DNA of 64,000 bases, taken from assembly GCA_949987565.1 (NCBI GenBank), contig OX465116.1, positions 1,279,001 through 1,343,000 of the forward strand, given 5' to 3'. The position numbers and the translations under genes are program-made. The notes under the pieces are model-generated. The model made no database searches. It was not told the DNA's origin and was given only the letters and a program-made list of their open reading frames with translations. Positions 35,701 through 48,400 of this stretch are shown piece by piece. Origin of the DNA: Luidia sarsii (taxonomy: Eukaryota; Echinodermata; Asteroidea; Paxillosida; Luidiidae). Position 1 is the first letter of the stretch, and each line of letters starts with the position of its first letter.

Positions 35701-36478
35701 ATGCATTTCTCCCATTTTCCCTCAGTTTTTAAGATTACCAATACTAAGTTTCAGACGAGCTAGTCGAATTTCATACACGGGTCGGTCTCGGGGTCTGGGC
35801 CCTAGCTGTTTACGGGTCTAGTGGAAGTGGTACTTTATTTAGCAAATAACACTTGTACTTTTGTAGCAGTGAATGAAATTTTTGTTCAACTTCTGGAAGT
35901 TCTGGAAATGCAGTTTATAATATCTAGGCCAAATAGCAGGTTGTCTGTGTGCGTGTTGCTGTTGTTTATGCCATTGTGCCTCGCTGTTTCTGCCAGTAAG
36001 TCTGGAAATACTATAGTTGGTCATAGGCCAGTGAACAGATGGTATAAATCCCTAGTCCGTACATGTACTTAAGTCTCGTACCTTAGTCTGTTTTGGGGGT
36101 ATGCTTAATGTTGAAGGCCATTCGTCATTGTTGCAGTTTGTTGCCAATAATGGTTGCATTCCTGCGTCCTTTTGTGATGTCCTTTCCCCTAAAGTAATAC
36201 AAATAGAAAAGAAAAAAAATCAAACTGCTTTCTGGTTTTCTACTTTTACTAATGATCGAAAATATGCTCCGAAAATGAAATAATGTTGATTTATTCAAGG
36301 ATAATTAATAATATCAAGTATTTTCTTTTTAGTTGGTATTGATATTTCCTGTGAATATTGTCAACCTAGGTCCTTTTTTTTGGGGGGGGGTGAATGAACA
36401 AATGGGTATCTGCGAGTTTGTTTTGTAACTATCTTTTGTTGTGTCTTGCCAGTTTTTCAATGCCCCCAGCCAGTTGCC
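32701..36478. other. intergenic region between the two Ig-TIR receptors
   Basis: No coding exon is recognised. The 3' UTR of the upstream gene probably ends near AATAAA hexamers at 33263, 33302 or 33330. Several fragments of the GATCCTAGCAGGACC family (about 33680-33740, 34160-34230, 34340-34420, 34540-34600) and a GTGACACCATG-family copy (about 35440-35640, with inverted ATCTCTTTTTGAGTCGGAG and CACACTCCGTCTCAAAAC) are present. The rest is AT-rich unique sequence. Confidence 0.55.
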
Positions 36479-39400
36479 ATGGCAACGATGGAGCAAGGGG
36501 TAAGAGTGGATCATCACCCACAGTATCCATGGAGACCAGCTTTGCTGCGCATGCACATTGTCCTGTGGACCATTTCTTTCATCATATCTGGTTGCGATTG
36601 CTCTTGCAATGTGCTCAACAAAAATGGTACGTAAATGTCCAGGAAAAGTTCAAGATGTTAAAACCAATGGCTTTAGGGTGGAGGGGGGACTTCACAGAAC
36701 AATGATCACTTTGCTCTTGTGGGAATAGGACAGAACTAACCTCACCCATTCTTTTTTTAATCTCAACAACTTTGAGGGCCGATGCTTTGGTCTGATCGGA
36801 ACCTTTCTCAAAGTCAGAATAACTCCATTCTTTCTATCTCAGGCATCCACCAAGAGCAAACCATTGTCCGAGTACAATCTCCTCCGTCAATGCAAAATCA
36901 CATTGCATCTATATATCATCCACCATTTGCCCGCATCCTTTTTTTTTTTGCACCAAGATTCACAGATTCATGTCTAGATTTCACCTCCCTCAAGAGCACC
37001 GCACTCCATGTCACTACTAAGAACATCCAAGACATCCAGAACATCCAGACATCCGCCACCACCCCCCCCCCCTTGTCTCCTGGTGATAGTCTGCAGAGTC
37101 TGATCTGGGCTTGCCATCCTACAACTCCAACTCCTCTCAAAACATCGTCAAGAGCTTCCAAACTAAACACCCTAGTGTCATCACCCTCCAGTTCTAACCC
37201 GGATATCCACAATCCTTCTCTGGCTAGGGTCTGCAGAATCGTCCGAACTAGCCTTCACCACCTACAGCGTAAACAAACTCCACGTCATCACCAAGGGCTT
37301 CCAAGCCATCAGCTGCCTTGCCGTCAACTACTGCCAGATCCGCTGGTACCGCAGTGTTCACGGCCAACCCTTACGGGAGTACCCTGCCTGGGACCTCGGG
37401 CCCTTCTCCGAGTTACTCCTTGAGAACGGGAACCAGTCGCTGCGGTTTAAGTCGGCCGATCGAGCGGCCACTGGAAACTACACCTGCATCGTCTCCAATG
37501 CCTCCCACTCCATCACGAGAACCACCATCCTGAAAGTTGACGGTGAGATGATGATTGAGTCTCTGTTTCATTTCGATAAGATGATGTCAGTAAGCAGTTT
37601 GCAACATTTTTGCATATCACTTAATTTTTTTTTAAATTCATTTCGTTTGGTTTGATTTAAAATTTTGTTTTTCATTTCATTTCATTTCAAATTTCAAAAG
37701 AGGCATCTCTGAATTGTAGTGCTGCCACTAAATATTCTCTGTATACATTTGTTGCTAGTCAGCCAGTATCCTTTAGTTTTATTCCTGTGACATGATCTTT
37801 GCTGGATATAATGGTAGCTTATATCCGGATTACTTTAGGAAAAGGTCATTTCCTCTCTGAGGTCATGATGAAATCAAACCAGATAGATAGACAGGAAAAC
37901 ATCCACAGGGCTTCATCTCCATTTCCCTTTTTGGGGGGAGTCAGCCACGAGGACAAATTTTTAAGGGTGGCCTGTCGGGTCTTCAAATCAGGTTTGAATG
38001 TTAGTACTGCAGAACATAGATTAATGATGATCAGTTTCATGCAGAGCAGAGCAGAGCAAGAACAGGAGAGCAGATAGACCAGTGGAGAGGAGAGGAGGAA
38101 GGAAAGAGGAGGGGACAGGACAGCAGAGCAGAGATGACTAGATGATGGAAGAGGAAGATGAGCAGAGCAGATGAAGAAGAGGAGAACAGGGCAGCTCAGA
38201 GCAGAGACGATCAGAGGAGAGGAGAGGAATAAGAGAAGAGCAGACCAGACCAGAGCTGAGAGAGACCTCCTTGTTTGCAAATACTAGTGAGTAATGATGA
38301 ACCACAGCCACTATCTTTCCCTCCCTTTCCTCGCTCTCTTCCAGAGCCTTTCTGGACGGGTCGTCCTCTCCAACTCCAGGAGGACCTCTGCCGGAACCAG
38401 ACGGCTGCCCCCGGCACTAACGTCACCTTCCACTGCACGTTCTACGTCGGCATTTACGTGGGCAAGAGCAGCATCTACTGGCAGCGGCCCAACGCCAGCA
38501 TGCCAGAAGAGGACTGGTCCAGCTGTGGTTACGGCGACGACTGGCTCATCGTCGCTGAGCTCAACCCACTCTCAAGATACACGGCCTACCATCAGGAGAC
38601 CTTGTACATAAGTCCCCTGCACACGCCTAACTTGTAAGCACAAGATCAGTGCCGGGTCTGTGTCCCAGATCTATATAATTTATAAAGGAGTCAATCAGAG
38701 ATTGATTACATCTTTGATGTTCTTCTACCAAACAGAGTATTCCTCACAAACACTGTGGCCCTTTATGAATCCATGGATCAGGCTCGGGCTCAGGATTCAT
38801 CTCCGTCTGACAAAACCTGAAAATCCAGGTTGTGATTTGTCACCGAATTTGAAGGTTTGTTGGCTTCGTAAGTATTCACTAAGAAATTGGGGCCAAGTGC
38901 TTGTTTCTAGATACCTGTGACATTGTGTAAGAGGAATATGACTGAAGCCTAAGCTCAAGCCTAAGCCTAATTCATTTTACCAAGAAACTGGGGCCAAGTG
39001 CTTGTTTCAGATACCCGTGGGGTAAGAGGAATATGACTGAAGCCTAATCCCAAGCCTAAGCCTAATTTATTTCATAAACAGCCTGTGGTTCATCAGATGC
39101 CTTCTTTTCAGCATTTGCCACAGTGCTCTTCTTTGTGAGAGTACGTAGTCCAAGCACAAGCCCAAAGCCTGGCACCAAAGAAGCCAAAAGATTTAGTCAA
39201 TTAACTTTTCTTGACTGCCCAAGCTGGGGCTTCGCCAATTCTACTCAGGTCAGCCGCAGGTTGCTCAGACTTCATTCCTGCTAACTTTCCCAGCCGGCAT
39301 GAGAGCAGGGTCTCTCAGGAGGTTAACCCAGCCCCACCCACAGCAGCTTATCAAACACACTTTGTTCTTGCTCCACAGTGGTAATATGACGCCCTCTGTT

Positions 39401-41709
39401 GGCAGCCGGCTGGACATTTTCAACGTCAGTGAGGAAGGGTTTGGACTGTACTGTGTCATCATCAACAATGATGGTCTTTGGTCTCGCGCTGTGGTCACAC
39501 TCAGTCCAACAGGTAAGTTTGCCAAGCACCAAGTAAATTTGTTCTGTACTTGGTATTGAGTTTTACTCTCATCAATCAGCTGATGCAAGCATTAATAAGT
39601 CTTCAAGGATGAGAGTAATTCTCCATGATGATTAGGGACACAGATCCAGAGTAATGAAGCTTTTTTTCTCTAATCTCAGAAGAGACGCTGACTGAGGGAG
39701 AACACTACAAGAGACAGGGAGGCATCATTTTCGTCGCTCTCATCGTCATGGTCGTGTTTGCTATGCTGCTGTGGAAGTTGGTCGCCCTAGACGTGAAGCT
39801 GTGGTACCAGAATCACTTTGGCCAGTCGGAGGAGAATGGTAAGCAGGCAATTGCAATTAACCCTCTATATGTCATCCTCCATTCATAGACAGCTTTTAGG
39901 TCTTCCAAAGTCCATCATTGCAAGGTCAAGTTTGCCTCGATTCTTCTTGATTTTTTTCCCCTTGAAAGACAAATGCTGCAAGGATCAAACATGCGATGCC
40001 TTATTGATAACATTCTACTTTTAAAATTTAGTGGGCCTGACGTTTCGATCCTAGCAGGACTTTTCTCAAAAGCAGAGATTCTACTTTGTTAATAAAATTG
40101 CTAAGTAGCAAAACAAAATTGACTCCACTCGAATTATTTAGACTCATTCAAGTGCCTGAGCTGACTTGCTTTTGCCTGGTGTCAGTTGAAATAAATCTCT
40201 TATAATTCTTTATCTACCGCCCTCTGTTGGCCGTGAAAGAAGGCACATGGAAGGACCAGGTGACACAGCATGTCATCAACCGATCACACTCAACAGTAAA
40301 GAAATAAAAGGATTGAATATTCATAAGGGGAAGAAGGAGAGAGTGGAGGAGGAGGGACCAGAACTATCAGCTAGTCACACTCAACGCCAGAAAACAGAAT
40401 CGGAATGTGTAGATTAAGCGTAAAGGGACAGTTGACCTAACTAGGTCAACTGATCACACTGAGGTATCACTGTACTAAGTACAACTGAAGATGATGATAT
40501 AATCACCCTCCCTTTTCTCTTAACCTGTTACCATGGCAATTGTTGTTGCTTATCTTGTCCTTCCTGTTCCTCCAAGAGCTCATTATGGGTATCAAAGGTC
40601 TACACACTCTCTGTCTTTCAGATGGTAGGACCTACGATGTCTATATTTCATACAGCTGGACAGACTATGACCGGAAGTTTGTCCTGAAGGTGCTCATGCC
40701 TTACCTTGAGAGATTTGGCTATCGAGTCTTTGTGCCAGAAATACACACCATTCCATCCAATGGTAAGTAAGGTTGTAAAGAACATTAAATAAAATGTTCA
40801 TAAACGGGTTCATGAAAACAAATCTCATATCTTGCAACATCTTTCTGTTCATCAGAAGGACTAGGACACATGTGAACAGTCTCCTTACATCCGCCCCTAG
40901 CTGTATTATTTTAGAGCTTTTGTAATTTTTTTTTTCCATTTGTAGTTTTTCTGGAGGAGTTGCGCAGAGCCATTGAGGGTAGTCGACGCTGCCTCGTTCT
41001 GATCACCCCCAATTTCACTCGCTCCGACTACAGCAAGTTTGAGGTGGAGGTTGCGGCAGAGATCATGTCCTCAGACATCACGTTGCGCATCGTTCCGGTG
41101 TTGTTAGGCGTGTCGGCTTGTGTGGACTCGTCTCCTTTGTTTGGCTCAGAACACTGCCTCTCCAGCGCCTCCTCCTCCTCCTCCTCTTCCTCTTCCTCCT
41201 CTTCCTCCTCCACATCAGGGCAGCAGTCACCATCATCGTCATCCATGACAGACAGCTCAAGGGAGGATCCATCCTTATCGTCTCAGATGGACGCGTCCGC
41301 CACTGACTCCTCGGGACAGCCCGGCTTCCCCAACCCCTCGGCCAAAACCACCCGCATCAACTTCAACTACAGCCCGCTCCTGGGCCAGTTCATCAAGACT
41401 CTGAGGCCCCTGCGGGCGCGGCGGACCGCGGCCCCGCCCCGGATCAAGGACCACGCCCGCTTCCTGAAGCAGTTGCGTCTCCGCATGCCCCGACCTCCGA
41501 CGGCGGAGGCCGCCGCACCTCCCAAGGAAGAAGTCGCCCACGAGCGAGTGGTTGAGACTGTCGCCCACAACGACGGCCTTGTCGATAACGAGCAGCTACC
41601 CCACTGGAATCTTGCCGAGGATGAATTTAGACTACAGGAGCTACCCCGTTTTTACCCTGTGGTACCCCATGCTGGTCTCTTTAATCACCAGGAGGCTATC
41701 GAGCTCTGA
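36479..41709 (+). CDS. IL-1 receptor-like Ig-TIR receptor with Ser-rich TIR insertion, 7 exons
   Basis: Exons are 36479-36626, 37237-37542 (Ig-I; a 9-nt-upstream acceptor is also in frame), 38345-38633 and 39379-39512 (Ig-II), 39680-39838 (transmembrane, residues about 307-324), 40622-40762 and 40946-41709 (TIR). Phases are 1-1-2-1-1-1, giving 646 residues. The start has a strong Kozak context, and a hydrophobic signal (MHIVLWTISFIISG) follows a 24-residue leader. Ig-I has ISCLAVNYCQIRW...YTC. Ig-II has both core Cys (FHCTFYVG; GLYCVIIN). TIR box 1 is YDVYISYS, and EIHTIPSNG occupies the BB-loop position. After IVPVLLG the domain is interrupted by about 75 residues, including a run of more than ten Ser encoded by TCC/TCT triplets, before RFLKQLRLRMP resumes the box 3 region without Trp. 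It is a tandem duplicate of the upstream receptor; the 134-nt fourth exon is identical in length. The ligand is unknown. Confidence 0.88.
38040..38240. repeat. purine-rich AGCAGAG/GGAGAGG low-complexity tract
   Basis: Irregular repeats of GCAGA and GGAGA on the plus strand in the intron between the Ig-I and Ig-II exons of the second receptor. Confidence 0.8.
38780..39080. repeat. dispersed repeat with internal duplication, shared with 47680-47900
   Basis: CTGACAAAACCTGAAAATCC, TTTGAAGGTTTGTTGGCTT and two copies of a roughly 105-bp block (GGGGCCAAGTGCTTGTTTC to AAGCCTAAGCCTAATT) occur here. The single-block version is at 47680-47900 inside the TIR-less paralogue. It lies in an intron of the second receptor. 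Confidence 0.7.
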
Positions 41710-43649
41710 CATCTTGTCTCCCAATTGGGCCATCGCTAACATAAACCTTATGCACATGATGTTTATTTCTGCAGGGTGTACGTTGCAAGCATCCGGTCGA
41801 TGAAAGGACCAGTCTGGCTGCTCTGTGCGCTGGAGTTTCTGATTGTTCTATCGCTATGCCTCAAAGATGACAGTGTGGTTACATCATAGACCATGCATTT
41901 ATTTCTATATAGAGCACTGATATCTTCACCTTTCAGACAAGCAAGAAGCCAGTGGCCTGAAGTGCTTTGTACACCACCTCTACACACTGTTCAGTTCCTA
42001 TCGTTTGAGTATTTCTGTACCTTAAACAATGACAGTGGGATGACATCAGCAATTACTAATAACAAACCATTATTCATTGCACCTATTCAGCCAAGTATAT
42101 TATTGTTTTATAATTGCCCACAGATGGTAAGAGCAGCTGGTATGCAAAACTATAGAGGTATCAGGTTCAAGTCCCGGTCCTGTCAAAGTTTTAGTCTGGA
42201 GTTTGCCAGTTTTGAAAAATACACTCAACTGGTTGCAGTTCCTCCACAGATCCTCAAAAGACAAACTTAAGGAAGGACATCAGACAAAGAAGCGTTGCGG
42301 TTGTAACTGAACTGAATTTATTACCATTGATTATACCGATTAAGAATATAATGTGCCATTAATTGAAAGAAGTTTTGTCTTGGTCATAAAGTAAATCAAC
42401 TAAGTGTGGTTCGGACTTTTTGAGTGTGCATACATTTATTTGCCCCATTACCTGCAAGGATCAAGCTGCTAGCAGCGGGATTCGAAGAGTTTTACCATGG
42501 GGGGATACTCTCCTCCATGGTCTTACGTTTTCCTGGACAGATGTCTCGCCAGGTTCTTATGGACTGGAGGTCATTGTTTTTGTTTTCAGAATTTCAGCCT
42601 GTCATTCACAGATGACACTCGAACCTCTACATGTATTTGGTAAATCAAAATTATGTTTGGTATAGCTATGAATATTGCCTTGAGCTTCTCCTAATGATTG
42701 AACCTATGATTTAATAGAAGCCCGACATTCGACATGCATAGGTAAATCATAGTTCAATTTGGCATAACTTCTATCCCTCAAGCTACTCCTAATGTCCTAA
42801 CTAACTTCTTTTATGATTCCAGTAGTCATTTAATCTTTCCTTCATCCATGGTTCAACATAACTAGTGTTTGTCTGCCTGAGAGGTACGGAGGCCTCTTTA
42901 TAACACAGGTTTCCTGCACAGTTGGGTGCTTCTGCCGGGCCCCTCCGCAAGACGCACATTGGAAGTATGGCCATTATTACTTCCAAAGTACAGCATCATC
43001 ATTTTGCTTGAACATGGAATTCCTTGCGGGTTAATTACTTGCCGAAGCTCCGGCATGCGTATATACATATAGTGCATGTGTGTAAGACTTTCAGTCGAAC
43101 GCAATATTTATAACAGAGCAAGGAAAGTCACGTGAAATATTCGCTTATCTTGAAAAGGTAACTGTTGATCTGGGTGACTATAGGGTTCCACTTTTTATTG
43201 AACGGAGCGGAGCATTTATAAATTCCCAGAAAATCAAGGAATATATTTGGAAACCAACTCAATTTTGTCCTCGTTAATTTAGCCGCTCCAACCAGAAAAC
43301 GTTTTCTTCTAATGTTACCGCTCTTATATATAATTTATTGGTTCAAGACAAAAAAGGATGAAAATACGTTCAAATCGATTAATTCAAGCTTCTTCATCTG
43401 AGGATTGTTGAGTTAATTGTCAGAGACGGGTTAGCAGGGATTATTTCGACATCGTCGAATGCGATGCTTACGCTTTTCCGGAGTTGCAGACGACTATAAC
43501 ATAGCGTTTATGTACCGCACCGTTGAGAGTTGGGCAGAACTTGAGACCACAGCCGACTTTTTGTGTAATTTTGGCCCACACGACCTGTATTTAATTGTCA
43601 AAATAAACTCAAACAAACCAAGCAGAAACTGACTGGGAACTTTTGAACA

Positions 43650-43850
43650 ATTTGAAAAATTGGCAAAGAAAACTTTGACTAGACCGGAACTTGAACCCGA
43701 GACCTACAAGTGCTCTTCCATCTGAGCTGTATCCGGCCCTTAGATGGTGACCTTCCCTAAAAGTCAACTTGTCTTTGCCGGGGTGGGGGCACCAGTCAGA
43801 AGCAATTCAACCATTAACTGCCGTATATCTCCAGGGATCACACCCCCGCT
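43650..43850 (-). mobile_element. tRNA-derived SINE, near complete
   Basis: Reverse orientation: TGGCAAAGAAAACTTTGACT, the B box in GGAACTTGAACCCGAGACC, the A-box region in ATCTGAGCTGTATCC, then AGTCAACTTGTCTTTGCC and the upstream block CAGTCAGAAGCAATTCAACC to TATATCTCCAGGGATCAC. Confidence 0.7.
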
Positions 43851-44709
43851 TTCATTCTGATGCAAACAACTAATTGTTGTAAACCTGGCTATATACGGCA
43901 GCTCGGCAGCTTGTCAAAATAGTGTAACTAATTACATGAGAATAACATCCAGCATCTAACGACAAAGCAATACACACACACACAATTCAAAGCCTTTTCT
44001 AAATAGTGCACAAAATAGTGCTACGTGGCGCAATTCTTTTCGACAAAATTAATAATGGCGCGATGACAAAAAGCTGTAAGCGTCGTGTTGTTTGATATCC
44101 TGCAGGAAGGCAGACGTTGTCTTCCCATGCACTGGGGAAAGCAGTGGGAAATGTATCTGTGTTTGCGGCATAGACAACTGAATGCCCGTTTTTATCTTAT
44201 TTTGACGGAGATGGCCAAACAAATATTGCATCCGTTTGATTATTCTTCGAGATATGTGATTCTATGATTATTTACAATTTACATTATTGCCTCGAACATG
44301 CTTGTCTTTGGTGGACCTGTAAAAATATAAACCAGGACTCGATACACAGAGAAAAGTCAACCACACCGAAGAGAAATGATTTGGCTCAGTAATATGGATT
44401 CTGGCTCCGTGGCTCATTTTTTTTATTCATCAGCAAAAATATACAATCCGTTCCTTAATTACAATTTAATTACATCGTTAAAACTATGAGTCCTGAAACT
44501 ATTACTCGGGTTGATTAGTGTTCATGTATCTTGTTCAATCTTTAGTTATAATCCATCTCGAGAGTCATACCCACGTCATCAGTGACGTGTATTCTACTTT
44601 GGTGACTTTTGCGAAAGGTCCTGCAGTATGGAAGCGTTAGGCGCTCTCCTCTTTTGAGATTTGTGCTCTTGTGGGTAATTTGAAGTCGCTGATGAACACG
44701 TTGTATCAC

Positions 44710-45110
44710 ACTAAAGGCCGCCGAACACGAGACGGCTATCTGCTGAGCAAACATTCTCTCGAGGTCGTTAGCTCAGCACGAAGCTCTCGTGTGCGCTGAA
44801 CTTTTGGTGAGATTTCTGCCTCAAGAGGCCGTGAGACCAATATCTATCCTGTTTGGGTTTTTCGCCTCGTGGATGAAAACTCATCGTGTGCGACGACTTG
44901 AGCTACTTGCTGAGCAAAAAACATAGCAACTGGCCAATGAAAGCACACGCTCTATTCACGTGGTTGCCAAAATCAAACAGGACAGATATTGGTCTCACGG
45001 CCTCTTGAGGCAGAAATCTCACCAAAAGTTCAGCGCACACGGTGAGCTATACGTGCTGAGCTAACGGCCACGAGAGAATTTAGCTCTCGTGTGCCTATAT
45101 CAGACAGCGT
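44710..45110. mobile_element. inverted-repeat element (arms about 150 bp)
   Basis: The left arm runs from GCCGCCGAACACGAGACGG through GAACTTTTGGTGAGATTTC and TGAGACCAATATCTATCC. The right arm mirrors it (GGACAGATATTGGTCTCACG, GAAATCTCACCAAAAGTTC, CACGAGAGAATTTAGCTCTC). The spacer is about 110 bp. No coding capacity is seen. It lies just downstream of the TIR-less receptor gene's stop codon. Confidence 0.8.
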
Positions 45111-45415
45111 TTTAATGAAACGCATCTTGTTAACGCAATATTGAACTGTGAAATAACCGGGCGTGAATGATCTTTCAAACGATTGGCCAACGACATGCAA
45201 CAGCCATGGTTTAACGCGCTTGCTGCCGCGTCGGGTGATGAAAGAGTCGTCGGGTAAAACTAAAATCGCGTGCTTCCTGGTAACTACCGCGCTGTATCTT
45301 GGATCATGAAGAAAAACGAGGAAATAATTCGCGAACCTTTGACCTCATTGCATAAAATTAATCATTCTTGACGTGCGCAAATCTAAAGCGAAAGGGTTAC
45401 TCGAGAGTATCTCCG

Positions 45416-48400
45416 CTACTCGGGCAATGGTGTGTTCTTAGTGTCTTGACCGTCACGTTTGGTGCTAAGAATCAGGCGTTTTCTGAAAGAGTGCGCCCAC
45501 CACAAGCCAATGGCCAGCGTGGTGAGAAGCAGCGACGAGGTCAGGACAAGTAGAATCGTGAGGAGTGTTACCGCTCCTCCCGCTCTGCCCGGGCAGCCGG
45601 ATTGCCCGGATCCATGCGCTGACTCCACCCCGGACGCTGCCACTGATGCGATCAGAGCAAGACAAAAGCAAACAGATACGATATGCCTCAAAGACAGGTG
45701 TTTTTTATATGGAAACATCGTCTTACCACACCTCTCCTCAGTCATCACTCTCTGAAAAGGTTGTGTAAGATATTTTTTGGGGAAAGGGATCGCGGCCTAA
45801 CACTTGAAACTGTCCTATGATCAAAACTGTGCAAATGATTGTGCCCATGCAAGACTTCACAATAGATCTATTCAAATCGTCGTCAGGATACCGTCACTCG
45901 ATCAACGTGACGTCCGTTTGTATATACGACCGTGTCCGAAACGGGTTTCCAGAGCTACGGCTAGGGCTATTGTCTTCGCATCTCCGTGTATTTCCAACAG
46001 GGGGAAGACCTAGACCTAGCTCTAGACGTAAATTTCGGACACGGCGTAGTGGAGATGACGCGTGCTCTGCTATCTGCTATGCCGCGTTGGCGCCCTGCAA
46101 TTTTTCCAGTGGCTTTTCCCAAAATGGCGGCGCCCATGAACTTACGCTGTAGCGCCCTCTACAGCCCGCCTATAGGTTATTCAGTGTGCGGCCTAGTGAG
46201 GGTCCCTGCGCCCTCGTGTCTTTTTCCCAGCCTTCCCCCAAAGCTTTGATCTTGTCGAGCAGAGGTCGTTTACCTCCAGGGCTGGTCAAGTTGTCGGCGG
46301 CCGGCCGCCGTTGAACTTTGACCTCCACTTCCGTAGGTAGCCCGTTCACGACGTACACCTTCCACGCGCCAAAGTCGTCCTTGCCAACGCTCTCGATGTG
46401 CAGTCGGGCAATAATGACGTCACCATTTCTGAACACACACAAGAAGAAAGTGACAGAAATTATGAGAAAGGAGGTATAGAAGACCATGGAATACAAGCTT
46501 TTTTTCCCGTAATCATCAACCTACAAAATCGCGCACTGTAGAAAAAAACCCACAGTGATGTGCACACATGATTAGAGAGGGTTATTTTTTGGCCAAAGCA
46601 ATCCAACTGACCAATAGGTCAAGATAGTTAAACATTGCCCAACGATTTGTGTGCGTGTCGAATTATATATACCCAAGTCGAAAGTAAAATACAAAAGGTG
46701 GGGAGATTATCATTCTGGATAACTCTGGATTCCTGAAATGACTCACAGTTTCGAATCGGTTTTCCATAGGGATTTCCCGCGTCGGGTAAAGCACTGCGCA
46801 TACAGTTTTATCTAGTCTTCACGTCGAGGAGTTCAAACCCTCATTATAGAATGACATTCTCACCGACGCAAATCACCAGGCAATCGGGCAAAGCACTGAG
46901 CAAACAGTGCTGTCTTCACGTCGGGCAATCCCTCAAATTGTCATTTTGAAAACTTTTGGGTTTGAAGGAACGTTAATACCGGACCGGGACTTGAACCCGA
47001 GACCACTCGTTTTGCGTACCAGCGCTCTTACCATCTGAGCTATCCAGCCCTTAGATGGCGGCCTTCCCAAACAATCAACTGGTCTTTGTCGGGGTAGTGC
47101 TTTCAATCGTGTACAGTTTTTGAACTTCAGCCAAACTGCCACATCCCAATCCCCCCTCCCCCTTACCTGGAATCTTGCTCGACCTCAGCTTTCACGGGCA
47201 GAAACTCCACGGGCATGTCGCCCTCTTTGGTGACCTTGAGCCAGCCGGCCGAGCTCTGTGAGAGCAGTTCGTCCCCCACGAAGAAGGCGCATGCCAGGCG
47301 GAGCGGTCCGCCCAACTCGACCGTCTGGTCCTTGCAGGAAACGTCCCCATCACCGCCCAAAAAGACCGGAGCTCCAACGTAAGTCTTCTCTGCCAACAGA
47401 AGTTCAAGCGAAACAATATATTATCTATTGTCGTTCATTTTTTTGGTTTCTTTTCTTTTAGGCCTCTGTCAAAAAGATCATCGGTTGGGTATCAGATGAT
47501 TTGACCCGTCCGATGACGTTTCCAACGGATAGCCATCGTGTATTTTTAACCCCAGAATCCAGTACAATCGGCTTTCTACCGGGGAAAATTTTATCGGTCG
47601 GATGAATTCAACCGGCACTCAACCGATGATCTTTTTGACAAGAGACCTTTATATACTTAGGCCGTTTTCGAAGGCTTGAGCTCAGGCATCGTCTCCATCT
47701 GACAAAACCTGAAAATTCAGGTTGCGGTTTGTTTCTAAATTTGAAGGTTTGTTGGCTTGATAAGTACAGAGTATTCACCAAGAAACTAGTGCCAAACGCT
47801 TGTTTTTAGATGTCTGTGACACTATAACGAGTAAGATAAAATATATGACCGAAGCTATAAGCCCGAGCCTAAGCCTTCATTTCGCAAACGGTCTTAGACG
47901 GTCATTTTTGACATCTCTTTAAAATGAAAAAGTCCTCGTGTATCAAAACCGATTCTTGGTGTAATTCTTACTCAGAACGACGAGGTGTGTGTTCCTCCTG
48001 ATCTCTTGGTCTCCGTTGGAGACCACGCATGCGTACTCGCCGCTGTCCGTGACGTCAGCGCCCTTGAACACCAGGTACTGGTCGTTGTCCTGGAGATGTG
48101 GAAGCGTGATGGCCCTGCCCACTCGCCGTTGCCCCGCCAACGGGGCGCCATCTTTGTACCACGTGACCTTGCAAAAGTTGGCGGCTGCGCAGTCCAGGAT
48201 CTGGTCCTCGCCCTGGCGGGCGATCTGGGTAGACGAGATTTCTTTGAGGAAGGAGAGCTCCCCACCTAGGAATGGAAATAATTTCTGAAAAATCAATCTA
48301 AAAGAAAATCTCAAAATTGAGTGGGCCTGACATTTCGATCCTAGCAGGACCGTTCTCAAAGGCAGTTTATTTGCAACATTGTTGTATATAATTGAAAGAA

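Larger units (their letters stand above)
41710..45415. other. intergenic region between convergent receptor genes
   Basis: The second Ig-TIR gene ends at 41709 and the TIR-less paralogue ends at 45416 on the other strand. I searched both strands for a TIR exon (box 1 YD-[AV]-[FY]-[IV]-[ST]-Y or a RF-x-KQL-x3-MP motif) and found none. It contains a partial SINE head (about 42118-42190), a minus-strand SINE (43650-43850) and an inverted-repeat element (44710-45110). Confidence 0.6.
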
